A stretch of 64,000 nt of DNA. It comes from Thalassobacillus cyri. Its GTDB lineage: Bacteria; Bacillota; Bacilli; Bacillales; Halobacillaceae. The notes below the pieces were generated by a model. The model ran no database searches and had not been told where the DNA came from. It was given only the letters and a program-made list of their open reading frames with translations. The position numbers and the translations under genes were made by a program. The DNA is taken from positions 1 through 64,000 of the forward strand of contig NZ_FNQR01000007.1 in the NCBI RefSeq assembly GCF_900107755.1, in the 5' to 3' direction. This document shows positions 49,282 through 58,061 of the stretch, piece after piece (the first letter of the stretch is position 1; each line of letters begins with the position of its first letter).

Positions 49282-51465
49282 TTATGGAAATTCATTTATA
49301 TCAATTGGTACGCCATAACTATAATGTCTGCTCTCATTCTGAATGGTAATGACCGCAATATAACGCCCTTTCTCGCCAAGATCTCTTCTTGCCAACTTCC
49401 CTTCCACTACCCCTTTCTGCTGATTGGTAAGTTCAAACAGCTTTCTTTCATATACCAGTGTATCAGGATTATAAAGGTCTACCTTGACCTTCTCTGCGTC
49501 TTCAGGCAGATAGAATTGGTATTCATAAGTTGTGGAATCAAAAGTAGAAGTTGCAATTTCAAAGCCCATCGCACGGGGATAATCGCTTGTTTCCATCATG
49601 AATAGATAGGGTAGATCAAACGTTTGATCAGGCGTACCCATGCGGATCCAGCCTTGATGCAACCCTTTCTCCAAAAAGGCAGGCGTCACGTGGAGACCGA
49701 TTTCGACCCGTTTCGATTGATTCGGTGCCAACGTAAACGCTTTTGGGAGTTCCCATCTTAAGCCTTGTTTTTTCTTTGGAAGGGAAAAATGAACTTTTTG
49801 TGAACTTTTTTCATTGTTCTTTATTTTTACCATAATTTTCTTTTTTGGAAAACTATTATTGAATCTTCCAAAATTTAACTGAGACGGATTGAACTGGAGT
49901 GCCGGCTGGACTGCTGCCTCGACATTCACTTTCCCCATTCCCTGCTCCGTCGGTGCATAGAGATGGCCGTCTTTGTCTTTCAATGGGGTTGCTGTCGAAA
50001 GCATCGCTGTTTTAATATCCTTCGGTGTCCAGTCGGGATGCGCTTCTTTAATCAGGGCTGCTACTCCTGCAATATGAGGAGAAGCCATACTGGTCCCTTG
50101 AAGTTCCTGGTATCCCCCAGGTACCGTACTGTTGATTGCCACTCCGGGAGCGAGTATGTCTGGCTTGATTGTCCAATTGGCGGTTACCGGTCCTCGGGAG
50201 CTGAATGGAGCCAACGAATCGACGATATCGATATATTCCGTTTCCAGCCACTCCGAGTTACCTGATTTGCTCTTTTGCTTCAACCATTCGCCATCTTCTT
50301 TAGAAACCGCTACTACCGGAATACCGATAGAACCATCATCGATCGTTCCCTGAAACTCTCCGACTTCATTATTATAAACAATCAGGGCAATGGCGCCGCT
50401 CTTTTCGGCTAATTCAGCTTTTTCCGTAAACGGGATCTTCCCACGCTTCATGATGACGATCTTCCCTCTTGCGTTTTTTAAAGGCTTGTCCCCCACTCCC
50501 CCATACATGAGCTGATACCGTTTATCCAGTTTCCACTTATTCGAACCCATCATCGGGATAAGCGGAATCGCTTTTCCAGCAAATCTATCGGTCAATACAG
50601 GTATTTTGACAGGCGGTGTAGAAGCTCCGACAGTAATAGCCTTCGCGGCGGTAGCCGGTGAACCCACGGTCCAGTCATCCGGCCCCGTATTGCCTGCCGC
50701 TACCACTACAATCGTTCCAAGAGCTGCCGCTTTATCTACCGCAACACTTGTCGGCCAATCCGGTCCATTGACATCGTTTCCCAGCGAAAGATTAATGATG
50801 TCCATATCATCTTTTACTGCTTCTTCAATGGCAGCTATGACATGTACGGAAGTTCCGAATCCACCAGGTCCAAGCGCCCGGTACCCGTAAATCTCGGCAT
50901 CCGGAGCAATTCCTTTCATTTTCCCATTAGCAGCTATAACACCGGCGACATGCGTGCCATGTATGGTCGGGTTTTCTTCTAATGTTTCCATCGGGTCGTC
51001 ATCAAAATCAAAGACATCAAAGCCGCCCTTATAATTACCGGAGAGATCCGGATGAGTATAGTCGATCCCTGTATCGATGACGCCTACTTTCACCCCTTTT
51101 CCGGTAAAAGGAATATTTCGTTGTTCGTGTTTACCCTGAAGGAGAAAAGGGACAGATTGATTCATGTTATCATTTGAGGTTGTCCGGTAAGTTTGCACCG
51201 GGTGTTGATTGACTATCGCTTCTATTTTGCTTAGTTTCGTAAGGTGTTCCAGCTTCCCTTTAATAGCTATGCCGTTAAAAACAGTGTCATAGACAGTCAT
51301 TACTTCCAGGCGAGGAAGATCACGCTCGATTTCCCTTTTTATAAGATGAGGATCACCATCCACTTCAATGATTCGGGTTACTTCTTCTTCATCCTCCTGT
51401 TGATCGAATGCAGCCAGCATGGTCAGAGAAAAGCAAAGCAGTATTAATAGGAAGAAATATCGCAA
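49282..51465 (-). CDS. Vpr-like secreted subtilisin-family serine protease
   Basis: This 727-residue S8 protease has a signal peptide (1-18), an inhibitor-type propeptide (about 28-95), and a catalytic domain with Asp131 (VGVIDTGID), His169 (HGTHVAG), the oxyanion Asn in AAGNTGP and Ser459 (GTSMASPHIAG). A protease-associated domain is inserted at about 290-415, as in B. subtilis Vpr, and a C-terminal Fn3-like region follows. The start is TTG with AAGGGGAG 8 nt upstream. It stands alone between the atp operon and a repeat cluster. It is probably an extracellular nutrient protease. Confidence 0.92.
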   Translation of the reverse strand: MRYFFLLILLCFSLTMLAAFDQQEDEEEVTRIIEVDGDPHLIKREIERDLPRLEVMTVYDTVFNGIAIKGKLEHLTKLSKIEAIVNQHPVQTYRTTSNDNMNQSVPFLLQGKHEQRNIPFTGKGVKVGVIDTGIDYTHPDLSGNYKGGFDVFDFDDDPMETLEENPTIHGTHVAGVIAANGKMKGIAPDAEIYGYRALGPGGFGTSVHVIAAIEEAVKDDMDIINLSLGNDVNGPDWPTSVAVDKAAALGTIVVVAAGNTGPDDWTVGSPATAAKAITVGASTPPVKIPVLTDRFAGKAIPLIPMMGSNKWKLDKRYQLMYGGVGDKPLKNARGKIVIMKRGKIPFTEKAELAEKSGAIALIVYNNEVGEFQGTIDDGSIGIPVVAVSKEDGEWLKQKSKSGNSEWLETEYIDIVDSLAPFSSRGPVTANWTIKPDILAPGVAINSTVPGGYQELQGTSMASPHIAGVAALIKEAHPDWTPKDIKTAMLSTATPLKDKDGHLYAPTEQGMGKVNVEAAVQPALQFNPSQLNFGRFNNSFPKKKIMVKIKNNEKSSQKVHFSLPKKKQGLRWELPKAFTLAPNQSKRVEIGLHVTPAFLEKGLHQGWIRMGTPDQTFDLPYLFMMETSDYPRAMGFEIATSTFDSTTYEYQFYLPEDAEKVKVDLYNPDTLVYERKLFELTNQQKGVVEGKLARRDLGEKGRYIAVITIQNESRHYSYGVPIDINEFP

Positions 51466-51688
51466 ATTAGTCGCTCCCCTTTCGTTGCTTCTATTATTTG
51501 AAGAAACGAGAGAGCTATACTGAGGAGTTTTTATGGTGGAGAGGAGCGGTTGCGAAAAGATTTGAGATATTAGCCAATCTTACGGTATTTTTTCCATAAT
51601 ATATTTGCCAATTTTCTGTTTTATTGGCCATTTCTATAGGCTCTGTCAAAACACATTACTGATATTACAGTTAATGCTCCCTTTTGCT
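51466..51688. other. Gene-free spacer upstream of the subtilase
   Basis: This AT-rich spacer presumably holds the subtilase promoter. I see no clear -35/-10 pair and no gene. Confidence 0.5.
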
Positions 51689-52202
51689 GAAGACTCAGTT
51701 TCGAGACTTTAGTTGCAATGATGGTGGCTGGGAAAACGGATCGCTTTCCGTGGGCATGTGGTGAGCTTCCTCAGGCTTCGCCTTGCGGGATCTCACCGAT
51801 CAGGTTCATCCCACAGGACTTTGAATAAACATCTAGAATACACACCGCACGAAGGAAATGCGTAGCATTTCCGAGGAGTCTCACCGTTTTTCCAGCCACC
51901 ATATGGTTGTAAGAATCTCGAAACTTCTGTTATGAATGGCATACTTTTGAAGCAATAAGAACGGATCAATCTGGCATTGTAATAGTATTCTCCTAACAAT
52001 TTAGGGTAAGTAAATTTAAGAGCGATTTCGATAATCTTATGTGGTAAGGGGCGTGGGGGAAGGTTGAGACTCCTGCGGGAAAGGATAGACTGGCAAGACC
52101 CCACAGAGCTTTAGCTCGAGGAGGCTTGCCGGCTTCCCCGCGGAAAGCGAATCCTTCCCCAACGCCCCTAGACATTACCAAACATCTCGAAATCAAGTCT
52201 TC
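51689..52202. repeat. Composite MITE-like repeat cluster 2
   Basis: This 514-bp gene-free segment has the same ends as cluster 1: GAAGACTCAGTTTCGAGA at 51689-51706 and TCTCGAAATCAAGTCTTC at 52185-52202. The inside is arranged the other way round: a long unit (51689-51935) with GAAGGAAATGCGTAGCATTT and GAGGAGTCTCACCG, then a small unit (about 52022-52202) with GAGACTCCTGCGGGAAAGGA and CCCCGCGGAAAGCGAA. No transposase gene is present. Confidence 0.78.
52022..52202 (+). repeat. Small repeat unit (copy D)
   Basis: The 66-bp core beginning at about 52066 is identical, except for one base, to the core at about 60922 (both begin GAGACTCCTGCGGGAAAGGA and run through TAGACTGGCAAGACCCCACA and GAGCTTTAGCTCGA). 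Both end with CCCCGCGGAAAGCGA. Confidence 0.85.
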
Positions 52203-52272
52203 GACTTTTCGACCCTATTGTTGAATAAAGCTCTTTGGAAAATCAACAACAACGTTTAACAGAGCCTTTCTA

Positions 52273-52318
52273 CAAAAAGAGCCCTGCTCTCCTCATAAAT
52301 GAGGCCTGCAGGGCTCTA
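52273..52318 (-). terminator. Terminator of wecB
   Basis: AGAGCCCTGC and GCAGGGCTCT with an inner GCCTCAT/ATGAGG hairpin; the minus strand continues TTTTTGT. It lies just after the wecB stop. Confidence 0.88.
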
Positions 52319-52326
52319 GCTGTATT

Positions 52327-53472
52327 TTATAATGTAAATGGATCCGGTTTATCTTCCCGTTGTTTGAAGAAATAGCGGATCGCTTCAGCAATACGGCTGG
52401 AAGCCTGTCCATCTCCATATGGATTGGAAGCTTTAGCCATCGCTTCATGCGCCTGGTCGTCAGACAGCAATTCATTGGCAAGTTCAAAGATGTGCTCTTC
52501 TTCTGTTCCTGCCAATTTCAGCGTCCCAGCTTCAATTCCTTCCGGCCGTTCTGTTGTATCGCGAAGTACTAATACCGGGACACCAAGGGAAGGAGCTTCT
52601 TCTTGAACACCGCCTGAATCGGTCAAGATCAAGTGAGCGCGTGAGGCGAAATTGTGAAAATCAATCACACCAAGTGGGTCGATCAATTGAATTCTGTCAT
52701 CATTCCCTAAGATGCGTTCAGCGGTTTCTTGGACTACAGGGTTCAAATGAACAGGATAGACCACCTGGACATCGTCATGGGTTTCGACTAATCGCTTGAT
52801 AGCACGGAACATCTGCTCCATGTTATTGCCAAGATTCTCACGACGGTGAGCTGTCATCAACACAAGGCGGCGATCGCCAAGATTGTCAATCACTTCATTG
52901 GAATAGTTATCGTCTACGGTCGTTTTCAAAGCATCAATTGCCGTATTTCCTGTTACAAAGATTTGCTCTCCCGGCTTATTTTCAGCCAGCAGGTTGTCCC
53001 GTGATTTATTGGTTGGGGCAAAATTAAGATCAGCTATGACACCAGTCAGCTGACGGTTCATTTCTTCCGGGAATGGCGAATACTTATTCCACGTCCTTAG
53101 CCCTGCCTCGACGTGGCCGACAGGAATCTGGTTATAATAAGCAGCCAATGAAGCAGCAAATGTCGTGGTAGTATCTCCATGGACCAATACCATATCAGGC
53201 TTGGTCTCTTTCATTACTTCATCCAGACCTTCCATAGCCCGCGATGTTATCTGCGTCAATGTCTGGCGTTGTTTCATGATATCCAGATCATAATCTGGAG
53301 TGATGTCGAAAATCTCCAGCACCTGGTCAAGCATTTCCCGATGCTGTGCCGTAACCGTAACAATCGGTTCAAATTGGTCTGTGCGTTTTTTTAATTCAAG
53401 AACCAGCGGAGCCATCTTGATAGCTTCCGGCCGGGTTCCAAAAATTGTCATAACTTTAATCGGATTGGTCAT
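52327..53472 (-). CDS. wecB: UDP-N-acetylglucosamine 2-epimerase
   Basis: This 381-residue enzyme interconverts UDP-GlcNAc and UDP-ManNAc, supplying ManNAc for wall teichoic acid linkage units or surface glycans. Signatures: MTIFGTRPEAIKMAPLV at the N-terminus, VHGDTTTTFAASLAAYY, VEAGLRTWNKYSPFPEE and LTDSGGVQEEAPSLGVPVLVLRDTTERPE (cited in part). The ATG at 53472 has GAGGTG upstream; the longer open frame adds a 21-residue lead without a family match. B. subtilis calls this gene mnaA. Confidence 0.96.
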   Translation of the reverse strand: MTNPIKVMTIFGTRPEAIKMAPLVLELKKRTDQFEPIVTVTAQHREMLDQVLEIFDITPDYDLDIMKQRQTLTQITSRAMEGLDEVMKETKPDMVLVHGDTTTTFAASLAAYYNQIPVGHVEAGLRTWNKYSPFPEEMNRQLTGVIADLNFAPTNKSRDNLLAENKPGEQIFVTGNTAIDALKTTVDDNYSNEVIDNLGDRRLVLMTAHRRENLGNNMEQMFRAIKRLVETHDDVQVVYPVHLNPVVQETAERILGNDDRIQLIDPLGVIDFHNFASRAHLILTDSGGVQEEAPSLGVPVLVLRDTTERPEGIEAGTLKLAGTEEEHIFELANELLSDDQAHEAMAKASNPYGDGQASSRIAEAIRYFFKQREDKPDPFTL

Positions 53473-53497
53473 AGCTGACACCTCTATTTCTTCATGG

Positions 53498-54130
53498 TTA
53501 TTTCGTTCCGAACAAGCGGTCGCCTGCATCTCCAAGACCAGGAACGATATAGCCTTTCTCGTTCAACTTTTCATCTAATGCCGCTAAGTAAATATCAACA
53601 TCAGGATGTGCTTCCTGCACGGCCTCCACACCTTCTGGCGCTGCAACGATACACATCAAGCGGATTTGGCGGGCATCACGATTTTTCAAGGAATCGATGG
53701 CCGCATTCGCTGATCCCCCGGTCGCAAGCATCGGGTCAAGTACGATCAATTCACGTTCTTCGATATCGCTAGGGAGCTTCACATAGTATTCAACAGGCTT
53801 TAATGTTTCTGGGTCACGGTACAAACCAACATGTCCTACCTTGGCAGCCGGGATCAATTGCAGCATCCCATCTACCATTCCAAGACCTGCGCGCAGGATA
53901 GGAACAAGACCGATTTTCTTCCCACTCAACGCTTTTGCTTTCGCCCCGGAAATAACAGGCGTATCTATTTCCACTTCTTCGAGCGGAAGGTCACGCGTAA
54001 TTTCAAAGGCCATCAAAGCAGCCACTTCATCTACAAGCTCACGGAAATCCTTCGTGCCTGTGCTCTCTTTCCGTATGTATGTCAACTTATGCTGGATTAA
54101 CGGGTGATCCAATACGTACACTTTTCCCAT
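53498..54130 (-). CDS. upp: Uracil phosphoribosyltransferase
   Basis: This 210-residue salvage enzyme makes UMP from uracil and PRPP. The PRPP-binding motif [18 protein letters not shown] and the uracil-binding C-terminus [16 protein letters not shown] are clear. AAGGAG precedes the ATG. It lies downstream of glyA and upstream of wecB. Confidence 0.98.
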   Translation of the reverse strand: MGKVYVLDHPLIQHKLTYIRKESTGTKDFRELVDEVAALMAFEITRDLPLEEVEIDTPVISGAKAKALSGKKIGLVPILRAGLGMVDGMLQLIPAAKVGHVGLYRDPETLKPVEYYVKLPSDIEERELIVLDPMLATGGSANAAIDSLKNRDARQIRLMCIVAAPEGVEAVQEAHPDVDIYLAALDEKLNEKGYIVPGLGDAGDRLFGTK

Positions 54131-54274
54131 TGCCGATCCACTCCTTTTATAATTTTTAATGAACTAATGACAGGAATATTAAATTTTGCATCCTTCAAAT
54201 TGTACATAATTATAGCTGTAACTGCAAGGCAAATCCGAAAGCATAAACGGACGTCCCCTCCCCCTTTGACACAC

Positions 54275-54307
54275 AAAAGTCCCGCTGCCATAAATGGAGC
54301 GGGACTT
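54275..54307 (-). terminator. Terminator of glyA
   Basis: AGTCCCGCT and AGCGGGACT form a 9-bp stem with an 11-nt loop directly after the glyA stop; the minus strand continues TTTTG. Confidence 0.82.
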
Positions 54308-54312
54308 CTTTA

Positions 54313-55548
54313 TTATTGATAAAGCGGGAATTGGCTTGTCAAACGAAGCACACGGTCTGCCGCTTCTTTCAACTTGGCTTCATCTTCGTGATTTTTCAAA
54401 GTGAAAGCAATGATTTCTGCGATTTCGTCCATTTCTTTTTCCCCGAAGCCACGGGACGTGACAGCAGCAGTACCGATTCGTACCCCACTGGTTACAAATG
54501 GGCTTTCAGGATCAAATGGAATGGTATTTTTATTGGTAGTTACCCCAATATCATCCAGTGCTTTTTCAGCCACTTTTCCTGTCAGATTGAGTGGGCGGAC
54601 ATCCATTAGCAGCAAGTGGTTGTCCGTACCACCGGAAACGATGCGGACGCCATGCTTCTGAAGGGATTCGGCGAGACGCTTGGCATTTTTGACGACTTGC
54701 TCGGAATAAGCGTTAAAATCTTCCTGCAATATTTCATAAAACGAAACAGCTTTAGCTGCAATCACATGCATCAATGGACCACCCTGCATGCCAGGGAATA
54801 CGGTTTTATCGATCTTCTTTGCGAATTCCTCCTTGCAAAGAATCATGCCGCCACGCGGACCGCGCAATGTTTTATGCGTCGTGGTGGTAACAAAATGGGC
54901 ATGAGGTACAGGGTTTGGATGATGACCTGTCGCAACCAATCCGGCAATGTGCGCCATATCTACAAGCAAATAGGCATCTACTTCATCCGCAATTTCACGG
55001 AATTTAGCGAAGTCAATCGTGCGGGAATAAGCGCTGGCTCCAGCTACTATCAATTTCGGTTTCAATTCTTTGGCACGTCCCAGCACAGCATCGTAGTCGA
55101 TTTGTTCTGTTTCTTTATCGACACCATAATCTTCAAAATTGTAGAGTTTACCGCTGAAATTCACACCACTTCCATGGGTCAAGTGCCCACCGTGGTTCAA
55201 GTTCATACCAAGCACAGTGTCGCCAGGTTCAAGAATGGTAAAATAAACCGCCATATTGGCCTGGGCACCGGAGTGTGGCTGTACGTTGGCATGGTCGGCA
55301 CCGAAGATTTTCTTCGCGCGGTCGCGGGCCAGGTTCTCGACAACATCGACGTGTTCACAGCCGCCATAATAACGGCGTCCAGGGTAGCCTTCCGCATATT
55401 TATTCGTCAGCACAGAGCCCATCGCTTCCATGACTGCTTCAGAAACGAAGTTCTCCGATGCGATCAGTTCAATTTTTTCCTGCTGTCGCTTTCTTTCTGC
55501 TTCCATTGCCTCGAATACTTCCAGATCCCTTTGTTTGACTTGTTGCAT
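54313..55548 (-). CDS. glyA: Serine hydroxymethyltransferase
   Basis: This 411-residue PLP enzyme converts serine and tetrahydrofolate to glycine and methylene-tetrahydrofolate, the main one-carbon supply. The PLP lysine lies in [18 protein letters not shown], and [16 protein letters not shown] is the substrate loop. GGGGAAC precedes the ATG. It sits 35 bp after ywlG and before upp, as in B. subtilis. Confidence 0.98.
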   Translation of the reverse strand: MQQVKQRDLEVFEAMEAERKRQQEKIELIASENFVSEAVMEAMGSVLTNKYAEGYPGRRYYGGCEHVDVVENLARDRAKKIFGADHANVQPHSGAQANMAVYFTILEPGDTVLGMNLNHGGHLTHGSGVNFSGKLYNFEDYGVDKETEQIDYDAVLGRAKELKPKLIVAGASAYSRTIDFAKFREIADEVDAYLLVDMAHIAGLVATGHHPNPVPHAHFVTTTTHKTLRGPRGGMILCKEEFAKKIDKTVFPGMQGGPLMHVIAAKAVSFYEILQEDFNAYSEQVVKNAKRLAESLQKHGVRIVSGGTDNHLLLMDVRPLNLTGKVAEKALDDIGVTTNKNTIPFDPESPFVTSGVRIGTAAVTSRGFGEKEMDEIAEIIAFTLKNHEDEAKLKEAADRVLRLTSQFPLYQ

Positions 55549-55583
55549 GTTCAGTTCCCCTCTCTATTTCCATCAAAATTGAT

Positions 55584-56153
55584 TTAATCACAATCTGCTT
55601 CCACTTGAGGTTTCTTATAAATAGCCCGTTCGCCGCCAATCAGACGTGGCCTTGTGCGCGCGGCTGTCAGGTGGGCTTCTCCGATTGATTTTTGATTGAA
55701 GCGGAGCGGCACTGCCACCCGTTTCAAATGCATGCCGATCATTGTATCACCGATATCGATCCCCGCTTCGGCTTTTATTTCATCAACTACGACTGGATCC
55801 TCCATATGGTTGAAGGCATAAGCAGCCATCGCTCCTCCAGCCTTCGGCACTGGAATCGCCGATACTTGCTCATAGCCGCGTTTTTCCATGGTCTTCCTTT
55901 CCATTACAAGTGCACGATTCAAATGTTCACAGCATTGGAAAACAAGTTCTATCCCTTCATTTTCCTTTAAATCCTGCAATTCTTCAAACAACACAGCAGC
56001 AATTTCTTCACTTCCGGAAGTGCCGATCCGCTCGCCAGCAATTTCACTGGTAGAGCATCCAATAACAAATTGTTCACCAGCTTTCAAATGACCGCTTGCA
56101 GACAACTCACTTACCAGATTCTGGAAATCTTTCCGGATGGATTCCTTACTCAT
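55584..56153 (-). CDS. ywlG: YwlG-family (TIGR01440) conserved protein
   Basis: This 189-residue protein belongs to the YwlG/UPF0340 family, seen in Firmicutes between glyA and rpiB. Typical features are FVIGCSTSEIAGERIGTSGS, FQCCEHLNRALVMER, VPKAGGAMAAYAF and IGMHLKRVAVPLR. The ATG at 56153 follows GGAGGTG; the longer open frame starts inside rpiB. The biochemical function is not known to me. Confidence 0.9.
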   Translation of the reverse strand: MSKESIRKDFQNLVSELSASGHLKAGEQFVIGCSTSEIAGERIGTSGSEEIAAVLFEELQDLKENEGIELVFQCCEHLNRALVMERKTMEKRGYEQVSAIPVPKAGGAMAAYAFNHMEDPVVVDEIKAEAGIDIGDTMIGMHLKRVAVPLRFNQKSIGEAHLTAARTRPRLIGGERAIYKKPQVEADCD

Positions 56154-56185
56154 GATGCCTGGACACCTCCATGAGGATTTTACTT

Positions 56186-56220
56186 GTAAAAAAGGAGAAG
56201 CGTATCCATAAGGCTTCTCC
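56186..56220 (-). terminator. Terminator after rpiB
   Basis: GGAGAAGC and GCTTCTCC with a 12-nt loop; the minus strand continues TTTTTTAC. It lies between the rpiB stop (56242) and the ywlG start (56153), so ywlG-glyA may be partly insulated from upstream genes. Confidence 0.82.
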
Positions 56221-56241
56221 AACACTCTATTTTCTATTCTA

Positions 56242-56682
56242 TTATTTATTTTCGTATTCGGCAATCTTTCCTACCCGATTTTCATGGCGACCGCCTTCAT
56301 AATCCGTAGATACCCAGGTACGGACAATTTCCGCCGCAAGCCCAGGACCGATGACACGCTCTCCCATGCATAGTATATTAGAATTGTTATGTTCACGGGT
56401 CGCTTTTGCGCTGAACAAGTCATGAACAAGCGCCGCACGTACGCCTTTTACTTTGTTTGCGGAAATGGACATACCAATACCTGTACCGCAAATAAGGATA
56501 CCTTTATCGAATTCTCCGCTTGCGACACGTTCAGCCGCTGGCAAAGCGTAATCTGGATAATCTACCGAACCCTCACAGTCACAGCCGATATCTTCATAAG
56601 GAATTTCCAGCTCATCTAACACAGCTGCTGCTTCTTTGCGTAAATTTGTTCCTCCATGGTCGGAGGCAAGGATAATTTTCAT
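56242..56682 (-). CDS. rpiB: Ribose 5-phosphate isomerase B
   Basis: This 146-residue enzyme of the pentose phosphate pathway interconverts ribose-5-P and ribulose-5-P. Signatures: KIILASDHGGTNLRKE at the N-terminus, the catalytic Cys in ILICGTGIGMSISANKVKGVRAAL (part shown: CGTGIGMSISANK), and SNILCMGERVIG. The ATG at 56682 follows AAGGAG. The family also includes sugar-phosphate isomerases of other pathways, but linkage supports RpiB. Confidence 0.95.
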   Translation of the reverse strand: MKIILASDHGGTNLRKEAAAVLDELEIPYEDIGCDCEGSVDYPDYALPAAERVASGEFDKGILICGTGIGMSISANKVKGVRAALVHDLFSAKATREHNNSNILCMGERVIGPGLAAEIVRTWVSTDYEGGRHENRVGKIAEYENK

Positions 56683-56758
56683 GCTGACACCACTCCTTCT
56701 TCTACTAACATGATTGTAACGTGTCAGCCACTTAAATGGAAGCGGTGAAATTTTACTT

Positions 56759-57385
56759 TCATTTGCCGTCCCGGTTCTCATCATCTATCTTTTTTAATAG
56801 GAACGTAATGTTTTTTTCTATTTCTTTCATCGTGTCCCTATAAATAGTCACATCTCCGCCGAAAGGATCGGTGATATCGAAACTTGGCAGTTCATTTTCC
56901 AGCTTATGAATTTCTTCCAAATCCTCTTTCAATGCTTCATATAATTTTTGCTGCAACGCGTCAGCCTCGTACTTATTGCGATTGTCATTGATGAACTGAA
57001 CCCGTTTCTCTTCGATTTCCGTGTATGCTTGCTTCAGCTTTTCCCAATCGGCCGCAGCCTGGTCACCGGCCACATATTCTTTTAAGGTAAAATATTTACC
57101 CTGCCACTGATCATATTGCATAGCCAGTGACTGTTTATGTTGTTCACTCATTGTCAAAACAAGATCTGCCCAGTCCAGCAGTTCTGGCGTGACAGGTTGA
57201 GATTGATGATTGACTTCAATCCCTTCTTCTTCCAATACCTGGCGGGCACCACTTGAAATGGGAGCGCCTTTTCCCGCGAAAACACCCGCTGATTTTACGT
57301 TTGCGTTGCTGTTGTTCTTTTTCAGCAATGCTTCCGCCATTGGACTTCTGCATGTGTTGCCGGTACAGACGAAAAGTATGTTCAT
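56759..57385 (-). CDS. ywlE: YwlE-type protein-arginine phosphatase with inserted helical segment
   Basis: This 208-residue protein has the low-molecular-weight phosphatase P-loop CTGNTCR (7-13); the Thr at position 11 is the mark of arginine-specific YwlE. It would oppose the McsB arginine kinase in the heat-shock/ClpC system. The catalytic Asp loop DPFGG is at 173-177. Between LKEYVAGD and this loop about 60 residues (109-168), charged and helical, are inserted; YwlE proteins are usually near 150 residues. The frame is intact. The ribosome site AGGAGGAG can pair with an upstream CTCCTCCT. Confidence 0.9.
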   Translation of the reverse strand: MNILFVCTGNTCRSPMAEALLKKNNSNANVKSAGVFAGKGAPISSGARQVLEEEGIEVNHQSQPVTPELLDWADLVLTMSEQHKQSLAMQYDQWQGKYFTLKEYVAGDQAAADWEKLKQAYTEIEEKRVQFINDNRNKYEADALQQKLYEALKEDLEEIHKLENELPSFDITDPFGGDVTIYRDTMKEIEKNITFLLKKIDDENRDGK

Positions 57386-57390
57386 CCGGA

Positions 57391-57440
57391 ACTCCTCCTT
57401 ACTACGCCGTTTCTATTTTCCCATTTTACCATAGGAGGAG
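57391..57440 (-). promoter_or_regulatory. Possible ribosome-site-masking stem before ywlE
   Basis: On the minus strand CTCCTCCT (57440-57433) is complementary over 8 bp to the ywlE ribosome site AGGAGGAG (57399-57392), with a 33-nt loop. It may hinder ywlE translation. Such purine-rich matches can also arise by chance. Confidence 0.3.
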
Positions 57441-57450
57441 GTGAGACACA

Positions 57451-57999
57451 TCAGAACAGCATGTTGAGTCCGATAGCACATAGGATACTTCCGCCTAATA
57501 GTTCGCTATACACCCCGAGCAGTCCTTTCGCTTTTCGACCGAGCATAAAACCTGTCCACGTCAAAACCATACTCATGACCCCGAATAGCAAGACGGCCAT
57601 CAGAACACCCGCTCCTGACAACCCAAGGCTCAAACCAGCAGAAAAACTGTCGACGCTGACACTGAAGGCAAACAAAATCACTCCGATGCCGATCGGAGAC
57701 TGGGGCTCTTTATCATCCCTGAAGGAGGAAAAGAACATATGGGCACCGATTCCAATCAATAGCATGCCACCAATTAACATGGTCATATGATTTAGTGGCG
57801 CAGATACTAACTGGCCGATTATTATTCCGATAAAAGGCATAATCACATGGAAAATGCCTACCAATAGTCCTAAGAAAAATATTCGTTTCAACCGCATCCG
57901 CTGCATTCCCATACCTAATGACACCGAAAATGCATCCAAACCGAGCGCAAACGCGAGAATTGATAAGGAAACGACTTCCCCAAGCCAAACGGACTCCAT
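57451..57999 (-). CDS. mntP: Manganese efflux pump MntP
   Basis: This 182-residue membrane protein has six helices with the two pseudo-symmetric motifs LAFALGLDAFSVSLGMGM and FAFSVSVDSFSAGLSLGL whose Asp residues handle Mn2+. Length matches the MntP/YebN family. Its ribosome site GGGGAGG lies inside the 3' arm of an intergenic hairpin. B. subtilis has the same gene (ywlD) between ywlC and ywlE. Confidence 0.94.
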   Translation of the reverse strand: MESVWLGEVVSLSILAFALGLDAFSVSLGMGMQRMRLKRIFFLGLLVGIFHVIMPFIGIIIGQLVSAPLNHMTMLIGGMLLIGIGAHMFFSSFRDDKEPQSPIGIGVILFAFSVSVDSFSAGLSLGLSGAGVLMAVLLFGVMSMVLTWTGFMLGRKAKGLLGVYSELLGGSILCAIGLNMLF

Positions 58000-58000
58000 A

Positions 58001-58043
58001 GAAAAACCTCCCCGGACATGCTATCTCACTATATGCGGGGAGG
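58001..58043 (-). promoter_or_regulatory. Terminator-like hairpin overlapping the mntP ribosome site
   Basis: On the minus strand CCTCCCCG (58043-58036) pairs with CGGGGAGG (58014-58007), followed by TTTTTC and then the mntP ATG at 57999. The 3' arm is the mntP Shine-Dalgarno, 7 nt from the ATG. The structure can thus act as terminator of ywlC and as a lid on mntP translation. Confidence 0.65.
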
Positions 58044-58061
58044 TGCATCGATATGATTCCA

